Of a stretch of 64,000 nucleotides of DNA, positions 52,533-61,806 are shown piece after piece. The position numbers and the translations under genes are program-made. The notes under the pieces were generated by a model that did not search any database, was not told the origin of the DNA, and was given only the letters and a program-made list of their open reading frames with translations. This DNA is from Calditrichota bacterium (GTDB lineage Bacteria; Electryoneota; RPQS01), in the NCBI GenBank assembly GCA_020637445.1, contig JACJVZ010000001.1, positions 1,550,001-1,614,000 of the forward strand. The letters run 5' to 3'. Within the stretch, counting starts at the first letter, position 1. The number at the start of each line of letters is the position of its first letter.

Positions 52533-54027
52533 TTTCGGCTCCCGCGTGTTGAGGATTCAGTTCTAAGACTTTGCGGCACGTCGCGATTGCGTCGTCAAAA
52601 GATCCGGACTTCCATTGCGCACCGGAAAGGTGGAACCAGAAATCGACGTCATCGGTATTCTCTTCGAGATATCTGGACAGCGCGGCGATCGCCTCTTGAG
52701 GCTTGTTTGCTTCCATAGACGATCTGTACAAATAGAAAACCGCTTCGCTGTTGCGCGGCTCACGTTCGACGACTTTCTTAAAGTGCTTTAGTGAATCGCT
52801 GTGCCGTCCGCGGGCCGCAAGACTAATTCCCAGCCCGAATTCGCCGCGCGTGGTTTCGGGATTTCGCGACAATGCCGCAAGGAAACCATACTGTGCCGCT
52901 GTCCAATTTTCTTGAAGCATTGCGACCGAGCCAAGACCAAGGAAAGGCCGTTCGGAATTGAAATCCGTTTCGGCAGCGTGCAGATAGGCTTCTTCCGCTT
53001 CTTCGGCCTTGTTCAAACGCGCCATGCAGTTGCCAAGCAATTGCCACGTCTCGAACTCGTCGTCCGTTCCGAGCGTCAAGCGTTTTGACACAATACTATT
53101 CAATATCTTTGCGGCTTCTTCGTGTCTGCCTTCCAGGTACTTCTTTTGCGCCGTGTCCAGCATGATTTGGGGATTCGTACCGATTGCATTTGATTCGCCC
53201 TGTGTTTCAACATAGGCCCAACCGTTTCCCTTTTGCTGAATTTCCAATCCATATGGCGCCAGATATTTATTGTCGTCTTGCTCAATGAGTCCGGTCCAAC
53301 GAGTCGCGAAGAGAATCATGTTTTCGGCGTCGTGCGTTTTCCGCCCTTCTGTCGACTCTTCGTGATGCAAGATAGTACAGTCGGCACAGTAGTAGCTGCG
53401 GAGACCTTTTTGAGCAAGTTTTAGGCAGAGATCGACGTCCTCAAAGCCATTTTGATAACTTGCATCGAAGCCAAAGACAGACTCAAAGTGCTTCTTCTCA
53501 ATTAACATGCATGCAGCGGTTACCGCGGCCATTTCGCGCGATTCGCAAATGGCGGGATGATCCGCTGCAAAGTTTTGGAAGATATGAAACGGCGTGCCTT
53601 CTTCGTCGAACGCAATTCCCGCGTGCTGTGCTTTACCATTCGGATAGATAAGTTTCGCACCGATCGCCGCGACTTCGGGATGTTTTGCAGCACACGAAGT
53701 CAGCACGTCCAAGTAGTTGTCGGGAACCTCGGTGTCGTTGTTCAAGAAGAGCAGGTACCTGCCGTTCGCGATTCGCGCACCACGGTTGCAGGCAGACGCA
53801 AATCCTTCGTTGAGTTTGTTGGCGACAACCGTGAAATCACCGTCGATCGCATCCAACAATTCTCTCGTTCCATCCGTGGAACCGTTGTCGACGACGATTA
53901 CCTCATACGTGACTTGATTTGTACTTCCGGCAATAGACTCGAGGCAACGCTCCGTTAGATCACGACGATTGTGAACTGGAATAATGATACTGACGTCTTT
54001 TTGTAAAGATGGATTAGACAGCGACAT
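52489..54027 (-). CDS. GT2 glycosyltransferase fused to TPR repeats
   Basis: 512 residues from the ATG at 54027, preceded by GGAGGA. The GT2 domain covers about 10-240 (VSIIIPVHNRRDLTERCLES, LFLNNDTEVPDNYL, GFEDVDLCLKLAQKG). Then 6-7 TPR-like repeats (e.g. PRNSEAVFYLYRSSMEANKP) to the end. TPR-linked GTs often dock to a protein acceptor, which fits glycosylation of flagellin. A frame from 54138 adds residues from the previous gene and is not the start. 14-base overlap upstream. Confidence 0.86.
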   Translation of the reverse strand: MSLSNPSLQKDVSIIIPVHNRRDLTERCLESIAGSTNQVTYEVIVVDNGSTDGTRELLDAIDGDFTVVANKLNEGFASACNRGARIANGRYLLFLNNDTEVPDNYLDVLTSCAAKHPEVAAIGAKLIYPNGKAQHAGIAFDEEGTPFHIFQNFAADHPAICESREMAAVTAACMLIEKKHFESVFGFDASYQNGFEDVDLCLKLAQKGLRSYYCADCTILHHEESTEGRKTHDAENMILFATRWTGLIEQDDNKYLAPYGLEIQQKGNGWAYVETQGESNAIGTNPQIMLDTAQKKYLEGRHEEAAKILNSIVSKRLTLGTDDEFETWQLLGNCMARLNKAEEAEEAYLHAAETDFNSERPFLGLGSVAMLQENWTAAQYGFLAALSRNPETTRGEFGLGISLAARGRHSDSLKHFKKVVEREPRNSEAVFYLYRSSMEANKPQEAIAALSRYLEENTDDVDFWFHLSGAQWKSGSFDDAIATCRKVLELNPQHAGAESALRFMESRVGAAV

Positions 54028-56683
54028 GGACTCCTCCGGAAATATGTGCGCTTTGCAATTGTATTTTTGTATTCTTATTTCTCGTTGAAGCGAAATTGTT
54101 TTTAGTGGCAAGCGACTCGTAGGCCGAATGAATCGCATTGGCGAGCTTTTCGGATGAATACGATCTTGCGATCTGCGCGGCCGCCGGAGCCGGTCTCTTT
54201 GAGAGGGCGTTTGTCACAGCCGACGTAATAGATTCCAAATCCAGCGGGTCACAAGCATGAAAATGCTGCCGCGGCAAGTAATCTTCAATCGCTCCCCAAT
54301 CAGAGGCTACCACCGGAACCCCGGCTGCCGCCGCTTCCAAATGCACAAGTCCGGGAAGCTCGTAGAAGCTCGGTAACGCGTGAACGGCGGCGCCTTGGAT
54401 CAATGCCGACATGACATTCCACGGAATTCGTTCGATAAATCTGACGGGAGCTTGACGCTTCCACATCCGCACGGCTTTTGAGTAGGGCGGCTGCGGAGTG
54501 TAACCGCCGGTGGCGAAAACTATGGGCACATCCACATTTTGCAGCGCTGCCAATAGAGCAAGCTGGTTCTTTCTTGTCTCAAGGCGGCCAATACACAGAA
54601 CATATTCTTCGAAGCCCAATTTCTCGTAGAGAGATGTCAAGGCATTGGAATCCGCTGTTTGCGGCGGATCGACATGAAACGGCATGACAGAAACTCTCGA
54701 ACCAATGTGCGGAAAGTCATCGCGTAAACGGTCTGCTTCCGAATTCGCACAGGCGAGAAAGAGATCTACTGTGTCGAGTGCCGAGGTGAAGTTCACGCTT
54801 TTGGCAGGCGAGTGGGACGCGAGCTTGCGAAGTCCGGGCGCAATCGACTCAAAACCGGTTTCTCCAACGAGAAATGATCTGTAAACCGAGAACGATTCAT
54901 GAGACGCATTAAGGAACTGCGGCCAGTCTTCGTACAAAGTCGTAAGAGCGAGCGGAATGCTGGCACTCTGCGCAATTTGGGCGACAGGTTCGAACTGTGC
55001 GGGCAACGTCATGTTCACGAAGTGAATGACGTCGGCTCGTTCGAGCTGATTTCGAGTAGAGGGGAAATAGACGTCCATCTCCCGCAACGCCGCCGCTGAT
55101 TGCATTTGGCGCATAATTCTCGAATCTCCACCCGGCGCACTCCAAACGTTGCTGCGGTTCACCATAGCGACTTGAAGCCGCCGCGAACGAACAGCACTGC
55201 GCTGTTTTGGAGCGGCGTGGCGTTCCATTCCTTCCAACAATGTCGCCACCACAGTTTCCCACTTCCACAATCTGGCGTGTTTCACACCCTTTTGAGAAAC
55301 TTGAGAACGCAATTCCGAGTTGTTAGCCATTTCGATCATCGCAGCAGCAATCTCGCTCGAATTGAGCGGATCCACGACAACACCTGCATCAGCCACGGTT
55401 TCGCCCAGCGCGGACGTCTTTGAGGCAATCACCGGGCATCCCGCGGCCATCGCTTCAAGCGCGGGCAGTCCAAGCCCCTCACTTAAGGATACGAACACGG
55501 TCGCGAGCGCATTTGAATATAGACTTCTCAGCTTGTCGTCATCGACGCCGCCAAGGCCAATCACATGTCCTTGCAGCGACAGAAGATTAAGCTGCGACAA
55601 CAGACGACTCGTTTTCGATTCTGTCATTTCGCCGACAAGCACGAGCTTGCAGTCATCGGGGAGGCTCGGCAGCGCTTCGGCAAAAGAGACCAGCAGTCCC
55701 GCGATATTTTTTCGCGCGTCCGCCCCGCCGACATACAGGAAGAACGGGTAGTTGCGACTCGCCGAGTCTTCGTTGTTTGAAACGTGTTCAAAGAAGCTGT
55801 CTTCGACACCGCCGAAGATCGGAACAACTCGATCGGCAGGAAGGTTTAGCAGCGACTGACATTGTTCGCCAATGTAGCTGGAAATCGGAAACACCGCGAC
55901 GGACTTTGACGCGAGAGTTTCGACATTCTCGAGATACTCGTCCACGAGTTGGTCATTTCCCACTAAATAGAGTTCAGGAAATTCCAAGGGAATAAAATCG
56001 TAGACAATCGACATCCACGGACAGTTGTGAACCGGCAGCTTTGAAAGGCGTTTGCCCGTAAGCACAGGCGTTGGATCCGTCAACAGGAACAAATCAAGGT
56101 CGTGATCACAGCCTGGTCCGAATTCGCGCGTACTTACGTTCTGGCCATCAAAAAGCAACTTGAGTTCATCATCCACTTCCACAGTGGGTTCAGTGAGCAG
56201 GACAATTTGACGGGACTTAAGCAATGGTGCAAGGTGGCGAAAAGTGTTGACCAGATAGCGTCCGATGCCGCGTTTTCTGCTTGACGCGATGGACAGCGGG
56301 CGTAAGTCAATGCCGATCGTGCGAAAAGAAGAGCCTGAGCGCGACGGCGTGACGTGCTTGCTTTGAGCGCGAAATTCGCCGGAAAATGCGGCGAACCTCT
56401 TGCTGAGCTTTTGCAAAACATTCTGCTCGACGGAACGCAACTCGGAAACTGAGGGGCTGCGCAGAAGCGATGCCGTCCGTTGGCCGAAGTAAGAATACCA
56501 TCCTTGTTCCGCTAAGCAGGCCGGGAAACTGGCCCTAATCAGTGTGAACTGATTCGCCGCCGAGGGTTCCTCTTCCGCCAAGATGAAGAGTCTGCTCCAT
56601 CTCCGCTGGTAGGAGTTGTACTCCTGCGGCTCACAAGCAACTCTCCGGGCGAGATTTACAAAGGTTTCTTCTGACGCAGACAC
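54014..56683 (-). CDS. Tandem GT4-GT4 glycosyltransferase
   Basis: 889 residues from a GTG start. The first about 115 residues have no known domain. GT4 copy 1 is about 120-490 (SSRKRGIGRYLVNTFR, FLYVGGADARKNIAGLL, SLSEGLGLPALEAMAAGCPV); copy 2 is about 503-860 (LCIGRLETRKNQLALLAAL, LPSFYELPGLVHLEAAAAGV). The two may add sequential sugars. Between gmd and the GT2-TPR gene with a 4-base gap and a 14-base overlap. Confidence 0.86.
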   Translation of the reverse strand: MSASEETFVNLARRVACEPQEYNSYQRRWSRLFILAEEEPSAANQFTLIRASFPACLAEQGWYSYFGQRTASLLRSPSVSELRSVEQNVLQKLSKRFAAFSGEFRAQSKHVTPSRSGSSFRTIGIDLRPLSIASSRKRGIGRYLVNTFRHLAPLLKSRQIVLLTEPTVEVDDELKLLFDGQNVSTREFGPGCDHDLDLFLLTDPTPVLTGKRLSKLPVHNCPWMSIVYDFIPLEFPELYLVGNDQLVDEYLENVETLASKSVAVFPISSYIGEQCQSLLNLPADRVVPIFGGVEDSFFEHVSNNEDSASRNYPFFLYVGGADARKNIAGLLVSFAEALPSLPDDCKLVLVGEMTESKTSRLLSQLNLLSLQGHVIGLGGVDDDKLRSLYSNALATVFVSLSEGLGLPALEAMAAGCPVIASKTSALGETVADAGVVVDPLNSSEIAAAMIEMANNSELRSQVSQKGVKHARLWKWETVVATLLEGMERHAAPKQRSAVRSRRLQVAMVNRSNVWSAPGGDSRIMRQMQSAAALREMDVYFPSTRNQLERADVIHFVNMTLPAQFEPVAQIAQSASIPLALTTLYEDWPQFLNASHESFSVYRSFLVGETGFESIAPGLRKLASHSPAKSVNFTSALDTVDLFLACANSEADRLRDDFPHIGSRVSVMPFHVDPPQTADSNALTSLYEKLGFEEYVLCIGRLETRKNQLALLAALQNVDVPIVFATGGYTPQPPYSKAVRMWKRQAPVRFIERIPWNVMSALIQGAAVHALPSFYELPGLVHLEAAAAGVPVVASDWGAIEDYLPRQHFHACDPLDLESITSAVTNALSKRPAPAAAQIARSYSSEKLANAIHSAYESLATKNNFASTRNKNTKIQLQSAHISGGVHVAV

Positions 56684-56687
56684 AGTA

Positions 56688-57728
56688 CTACGGAGTTACC
56701 GCTGTTTGATTGACTCGACGTGCTCTCTTCTTTTCTGCAAACGCATGCTTGGGGTTCGAAGCATTTCGCTTAGACAAGTCGTCAAAGTCCGCCTTTACCA
56801 TCATCTCCACTAATCCATGGAAATCGACGGTCGGCGTCCAATGCAATAGTTGTTTCGCTTTGGACGGGTCACCAACAAGCAGATCCACTTCCGCAGGACG
56901 AATGAGATCGGCACGGATTCTTACATGCTCGTCCGTTTTCAAACCGACGACCTCAAATGCGGCATCGACAAATTCTTTAACGGAATGTGTGCTTCCAGTC
57001 GCGACGACGTAGTCGCCGGGCTGGTCCTGCTGCAGCATCCGCCACATCGCATCCACGTAGTCCCCTGCGAATCCCCAATCACGACGTGCATCGAGATTGC
57101 CGAGTTCAAGATGTTTTTGCAGTCCCAACTTGATCGCGGCGACACTGCGGGAAATTTTACGAGTCACGAATTCCAGTCCACGCCGGGGAGACTCATGATT
57201 GAATAGAATGCCGCTGCAGGCGAACAGGTCGTACGATTCCCGCATATTAACCGTGATGTAGTGGCCGTAAACCTTGGCAACGCCATACGGACTGCGCGGA
57301 TAGAACGGCGTGGACTCACGCTGCGGAACTTCGAGTACTTTTCCGAACATTTCCGAAGAGGACGCTTGATAAAATCTCGCATACGGACACACGGTGCGCA
57401 TGGCTTCGAGCAATCTTGCCACGCCCAAAGCGGTAAATTCACCGGTGAGAATCGGTTGGTCCCACGACGCGGGAACGAAGCTTTGCGCTGCGAGATTGTA
57501 GATTTCGTCAGGCTTAGAGTTCTTCAGCACTTTCTCAAGCGAGTTCGCGTCCAACAAGTCGCCTTGGACCAAATTGATCTTCTCGCGCAAGTGCTCGATG
57601 CGAGCAAAGTTTTCCGTGCTGGAACGTCTGACCATTCCGAAAACGGTGTACCCTTTATCAAGCAGCAATTCAGCAAGGTAACTTCCGTCTTGTCCGGTGA
57701 TTCCGGTAATGAGTGCTCGTTTTGACAT
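56688..57728 (-). CDS. gmd: GDP-mannose 4,6-dehydratase
   Basis: 346 residues of the short-chain dehydrogenase family. ITGITGQDGSYLAELLLDKG is the NAD(P)-binding motif; ASSSEMFGKV, the YGVAKVY catalytic Tyr-Lys and FNHESPRRG are the Gmd blocks. It makes GDP-4-keto-6-deoxymannose. No reductase or epimerase is seen next to it, so the final sugar (rhamnose, fucose, 6-deoxytalose, perosamine) cannot be said. One base separates it from flgL, so it is in the flagellar operon. Confidence 0.92.
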   Translation of the reverse strand: MSKRALITGITGQDGSYLAELLLDKGYTVFGMVRRSSTENFARIEHLREKINLVQGDLLDANSLEKVLKNSKPDEIYNLAAQSFVPASWDQPILTGEFTALGVARLLEAMRTVCPYARFYQASSSEMFGKVLEVPQRESTPFYPRSPYGVAKVYGHYITVNMRESYDLFACSGILFNHESPRRGLEFVTRKISRSVAAIKLGLQKHLELGNLDARRDWGFAGDYVDAMWRMLQQDQPGDYVVATGSTHSVKEFVDAAFEVVGLKTDEHVRIRADLIRPAEVDLLVGDPSKAKQLLHWTPTVDFHGLVEMMVKADFDDLSKRNASNPKHAFAEKKRARRVNQTAVTP

Positions 57729-57729
57729 G

Positions 57730-58680
57730 TTAACCCAGATAGTCTATGAGTGACCGGTTCAGAACCCGGGATTGAATTGCAACCAACGCGTTGTAAACTC
57801 CTTCTTCCACCGCAAGTCTGCTGACGAGATCCGTCATCTCGGCTCCTTGCGCGTTTTCAAGTCTATCCGTCCAATCAATCTTGGAAGCACTGAGCTCGGC
57901 GAGTTTGTTGTTTAGGCGCTGACCCAACGAACCAAGATACGTTTGTTGTTCAACGATTCGATTGCGGATGTCGTCCAGATTGGCGCGCAGGGCGTGAGTG
58001 CTGAGCGTCTCTTCTTCGCCGTCCGGCGGAGTATTGTCGTTTGCGATTGTATCGCGCAGATTTCGGATAACATAGAACAAGTCGGAGGCCGTGTTTTCTT
58101 CGCCGGTAGGTTGGAAGATACGGTCGCCTGTGACGTTAATCGCGACATTCTCACCTTCGTCAATTGTCCGGTAGATCTTCCCTTCAATCGACTCAGAAGC
58201 CGCGGTGACATTCGTGATCAAACCGTTTTCGTCGCGCTCGATTTCAAACGGCGATTGGAGCGTACCATGACCTGCGAAAAGATAGCGGTCTCCAAACTGA
58301 GCATTTGCATACTCCATCAACGATTCGAGCTTTTGGTTCAGCTCTTGTGCCGCGAACGTCCGGTCCTCAGCGGTCGCATGGTCATTGTCCACCGAAAGCG
58401 CCAGCGCATCGATCTCGTTGATCAGGTCGACAATCGACGTGAGTTTGCCGTCGGCCGCAGAAACAAATCCCTGTCCGTTTTCTATGTTGCGTTGATATTG
58501 GGCGATGGATTCGAGCTGCGAGCGCGCATTTAGCGCTTTGTCCGCGGAGACCACATCTTCAGAGGGTTGGAACAGGCTTTTGCCGGTTCCAAGTTCCTGC
58601 TGTATTCGCGTCATGTTGTACAAACGCTGTTCAACATCGCGAACAAAGCTTTGGTGCTGCTGTAAATGAGAAACTCGCAT
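57730..58680 (-). CDS. flgL: Hook-filament junction protein FlgL
   Basis: 316 residues. RVSHLQQHQSFVRDVEQRLYNMTRIQQELGTGK at the start, and NALVAIQSRVLNRSLIDYLG at the end match FlgL/HAP3. The middle is beta-rich (FGDRYLFAGHGT). It links the hook to the filament. Immediately followed by gmd. Confidence 0.93.
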   Translation of the reverse strand: MRVSHLQQHQSFVRDVEQRLYNMTRIQQELGTGKSLFQPSEDVVSADKALNARSQLESIAQYQRNIENGQGFVSAADGKLTSIVDLINEIDALALSVDNDHATAEDRTFAAQELNQKLESLMEYANAQFGDRYLFAGHGTLQSPFEIERDENGLITNVTAASESIEGKIYRTIDEGENVAINVTGDRIFQPTGEENTASDLFYVIRNLRDTIANDNTPPDGEEETLSTHALRANLDDIRNRIVEQQTYLGSLGQRLNNKLAELSASKIDWTDRLENAQGAEMTDLVSRLAVEEGVYNALVAIQSRVLNRSLIDYLG

Positions 58681-58681
58681 A

Positions 58682-60061
58682 TTACTGCTTCAGGCTAAGA
58701 ACTGTTTGCATCATTTCGTCAACGGTCTGGACGATCTTTGCCGCCGCTTCGTAGGCTTTTTGCGCTTCGAGCAAGTGCGCCATTTCTTCGTCAAGACTAA
58801 CACCGCTGATCGAGAATCTCCGGTTGACGGCGTTATTGAGAACTGCGGCCTCAATGTCGTTTTGTTGAATTGCGGCGGCCCGTTTACTGCCAGCTTCGAG
58901 CGGAATATTGCGCAGCATTTGGTCAAGCGTTATGCCGGACGAAGTGGCTTGCGTTTGCAGTCCCGCGATGGCCAGGGCGATTGAATTGTCGCCGGGAGCA
59001 TCGCTGGCCGAAGCGGACGCAATTCGCGAGGGATCTTCAAGAATCGCATTGGATACGGCAAGATCTTGAACGCCCGTTACGCCGGGAGCGAAGAACTCGT
59101 TGCCGCTGGAACCGTCAAGACCGTAACCCGTTGTATGAACCGAGTTGACGGCGGTCGCGAATTCGCGGGCGAAGCTATCGAGTTGTTCGAGAAGTTTGGG
59201 GAGTTCTTGGTCACGCTGCTCAAAGAGTGCTCCCAATTCTCCACCGTTTGCTTTCCAATGTGAACCCGAAGTTCCGAGAGTCAGGACGACTTCCCGTTTC
59301 GGATCTGTGTCGACGCGGTCGATCGTCAGCGGAACGGCAAGGTCTCTTTGGACCATGATATGTCCGCCGCTGTAGACATTGATGGAACCGTCTGATTGCT
59401 CCTGCACAGACACGTCCGTCAAGCCGGATAGCTGCTCAACCAACAGGTCGCGGGAATCACGGAGGTCAGACGCTTCTTCACCACCAAGTTCACTTTGAAC
59501 GATACGCACGTTGAGCTCGGCGATAGCGGAAGTCAGGTCATTAACTTGTTCGGCGCCGGCGGTAATGCGCGCATTGACGTCTTCGATTTGGTCGCTGAGA
59601 TTTTTGTGAACACGCTTTAGAGTGCTGACTAACGCGCTGGCACGGTCACGCAGCGAGTAGCGCGGCGTCATACTTTCAGGATCATTGGCGAGGTCTTGCC
59701 AGCCCTGCCAAAAGTCATCCATTAGAGAGCCGAGGTTGTTGTCGCCGAGCGCATTGAAGACGTCTTCAACTCTGCCGAGTTGATCTTCACGCGAACTCCA
59801 ATACGAAGAAACGGTGGTGCTATCGCGGATTTGCGAATCAAGTAGCGTGTCGCGGATTCTTCCGAGCCTGTCAACATCGACGCCAGAACCGAGATTCCAT
59901 TGACCCGTTGATCCGGGCGGCGAGGTTCCAAGGTCAATCCGGCGGCGCGAGTACCCCTCGGTGCCAGCATTGGTCGTATTGTGTCCAATCACTTGCATGG
60001 CAAGCTGCTGCACCTGCAACGCACGGCGTCCCTGTTGGAGAATATTCGAGAGAGAACTCAT
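58682..60061 (-). CDS. flgK: Hook-filament junction protein FlgK
   Basis: 459 residues. Start LSNILQQGRRALQVQQLAMQ, NTTNAGTEGYSRRRID (the rod/hook motif), and the end EAQKAYEAAAKIVQTVDEMMQ are FlgK features. Shorter than the E. coli protein because of a small middle domain. One base before flgL. Confidence 0.94.
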   Translation of the reverse strand: MSSLSNILQQGRRALQVQQLAMQVIGHNTTNAGTEGYSRRRIDLGTSPPGSTGQWNLGSGVDVDRLGRIRDTLLDSQIRDSTTVSSYWSSREDQLGRVEDVFNALGDNNLGSLMDDFWQGWQDLANDPESMTPRYSLRDRASALVSTLKRVHKNLSDQIEDVNARITAGAEQVNDLTSAIAELNVRIVQSELGGEEASDLRDSRDLLVEQLSGLTDVSVQEQSDGSINVYSGGHIMVQRDLAVPLTIDRVDTDPKREVVLTLGTSGSHWKANGGELGALFEQRDQELPKLLEQLDSFAREFATAVNSVHTTGYGLDGSSGNEFFAPGVTGVQDLAVSNAILEDPSRIASASASDAPGDNSIALAIAGLQTQATSSGITLDQMLRNIPLEAGSKRAAAIQQNDIEAAVLNNAVNRRFSISGVSLDEEMAHLLEAQKAYEAAAKIVQTVDEMMQTVLSLKQ

Positions 60062-60062
60062 C

Positions 60063-60425
60063 TTATGCCTTTCGGTCGATCATGATGGAATGTCCGCCGC
60101 GGCGTCCGTCATAATTGCAGGTTGCTTCAATCGTCTCGAGTAACTCGACAGTCGCTTTCAGGCTCTCGTCGAGAATACGCCGGGAGATTTCCAGGGTACG
60201 CAGCGCATCTTGCCGCACCGCCACAAAGCGGCGGCGCATTTGCTGCTGCTCATTGCGGGGAAGCGCGCGCTGTGCACGAAGCAAACGCACCAGCGTGGCT
60301 TCGACTTCCGTAGATTCGCCTTCGATACCTGTGAGTTCGTTTCTGCGCAGGCGCTGTTCAAGGTGCTGAATATGAATTTTCAGACAACCAAGTTCGCGGA
60401 CAAATTCGTGGGCTTCAGGACTCAC
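60063..60425 (-). CDS. FlgN-like export chaperone
   Basis: 120 residues, helical, GTG start overlapping the flgJ-like stop (GTGA). LRTLEISRRILDESLKATVELLETI resembles the FlgN helix that binds FlgK/FlgL. Its place directly before flgK supports the role. Sequence similarity is weak. Confidence 0.55.
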   Translation of the reverse strand: MSPEAHEFVRELGCLKIHIQHLEQRLRRNELTGIEGESTEVEATLVRLLRAQRALPRNEQQQMRRRFVAVRQDALRTLEISRRILDESLKATVELLETIEATCNYDGRRGGHSIMIDRKA

Positions 60426-60718
60426 TTATCTTCCTTCCTTGCAGCGACGGCCGCTTTCAATTGCTCGTAGACACCGAGATCAATGGACTCCGCCAGTTTG
60501 GAGGCGAGTTCCCACTCGGCCATAGCTCCGATCGTATGTCCCTCCACTCCGCTCCCGAACATGGACTGACCGTCGAGGTCTTTTTGCAGCTCTTGGACAA
60601 GTTGGTGCGTCAAGAGAGTTTCAAATCCTTTGGCAGCTTTTTTCAGTTCGGCGTCGGAGTCAGCTTTTTCAAGCGTGTTCTTGACGGGAACGAAAGAGTT
60701 TGCGGGTGTAATCTTCAT
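60422..60718 (-). CDS. flgJ: Rod-binding protein, FlgJ N-domain type
   Basis: 98 residues. AAKGFETLLTHQLVQELQKDL and MAEWELASKLAESIDLGVYEQL match the FlgJ rod-binding domain. No muramidase domain follows, as is common outside enterobacteria. TAATG overlap with flgI. Confidence 0.87.
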   Translation of the reverse strand: MKITPANSFVPVKNTLEKADSDAELKKAAKGFETLLTHQLVQELQKDLDGQSMFGSGVEGHTIGAMAEWELASKLAESIDLGVYEQLKAAVAARKEDK

Positions 60719-61806
60719 TAGATGATAACCAGCTCTGCACGGAGCGCGCCGGCAGCCTTTAGTCCTTGGAAAATTGCAATCATGTCGCGCGGTGTGACCC
60801 CAAGCGAATTCAGCATCCGCGCAACTTCGCCGGCGGACGCACCACCGCCGATTTCTTTCAATCCTTCCCCCGCATTCTCGACGGAAATCGTACTTTGTTT
60901 TTCGACGACGGTCTCGCCTTGTCCAAATTGATTCGGTTGGCTGATGACGGGCCGTTCGGAAATTTCTACCGTGAGATTTCCGTGCGCAATAGCCGTTGGC
61001 AACAGAGTAACGGCCGTTCCGACCACGATAGTACCGGTGCGCTCGTTGATGACGATTTTGTCCGTACCGTCGGGGTTTACTTCGATGTCTTCGATCGCGG
61101 ATTGAAACTCGAAACGATCACTCTGTGTTTCGTACATTGGAGGCACGTTCACGACGATCATCGACGGATCTTCCGTGCGGGCAGCATCGACAAAAACACC
61201 GTTAATCGCTTTAGTGATGTTAACGGCCATCCTCAAATCAGGCTGTTCAAGCATGAGCACGATGCTGTCGGACGGAGCGGGCAATTCCGGGCCATCTTCA
61301 AAAAGTATCGTGCCGCTCGGAATACGTCCGGCGACAGCATGATTGCGGGATACACGAGTGCCGCCTGTCTCAAAGTTGAATCCACCAATGGAAACGGGTC
61401 CCTGAACTTCGGCAATGGGATTGCCCCAGGGATCGGCGAGTACGGTTCGCAACAGAGTTCCGCCTTGAAGGCTCGTTGCATCACCAAGCGAAGACACGAG
61501 CGCATCCAAGCGCGAACCGCGACGCGAGCCTGCAGGCATTTCACAGGATACCATAACGGCGGCGACGTTTTTCAATTTTAGTTCGCCGGGTGCGACTTCG
61601 ATTCCAAACTGCTTGAGCATGGTCGCAAAAGTCTGCGGAGTGAACGTCGATTTACTGCCATCGCCCGTTCCGGCCAATCCGACGATGAGACCGTAACCCG
61701 TCAGAGAGACGGGAGTGGTGTTCGGATAATTGGTCAAATCACCGATGCGAACACCGGCGGAACTGATCGAGAACGACGCGAGCAATATGAACAGGATAGC
61801 TCTCAT
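60718..61806 (-). CDS. flgI: Flagellar P-ring protein FlgI
   Basis: 362 residues. Signal peptide (ILFILLASFSISSAG), then VRIGDLTNYPNTTPVSLTGYGLIVGLAGTGD and DIEVNPDGTDKIVINERTGTIVVG. Builds the P ring around the rod in the periplasm. TAATG overlaps at both ends with flgH and flgJ. Confidence 0.95.
   Translation of the reverse strand: MRAILFILLASFSISSAGVRIGDLTNYPNTTPVSLTGYGLIVGLAGTGDGSKSTFTPQTFATMLKQFGIEVAPGELKLKNVAAVMVSCEMPAGSRRGSRLDALVSSLGDATSLQGGTLLRTVLADPWGNPIAEVQGPVSIGGFNFETGGTRVSRNHAVAGRIPSGTILFEDGPELPAPSDSIVLMLEQPDLRMAVNITKAINGVFVDAARTEDPSMIVVNVPPMYETQSDRFEFQSAIEDIEVNPDGTDKIVINERTGTIVVGTAVTLLPTAIAHGNLTVEISERPVISQPNQFGQGETVVEKQSTISVENAGEGLKEIGGGASAGEVARMLNSLGVTPRDMIAIFQGLKAAGALRAELVII

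Noticed and set aside
45718..57728. Glycosyltransferase island as recent horizontal transfer
   Set aside because: Gene overlaps, start-codon use and base composition look like the flanking flagellar genes; no mobile gene or tRNA attachment site nearby.
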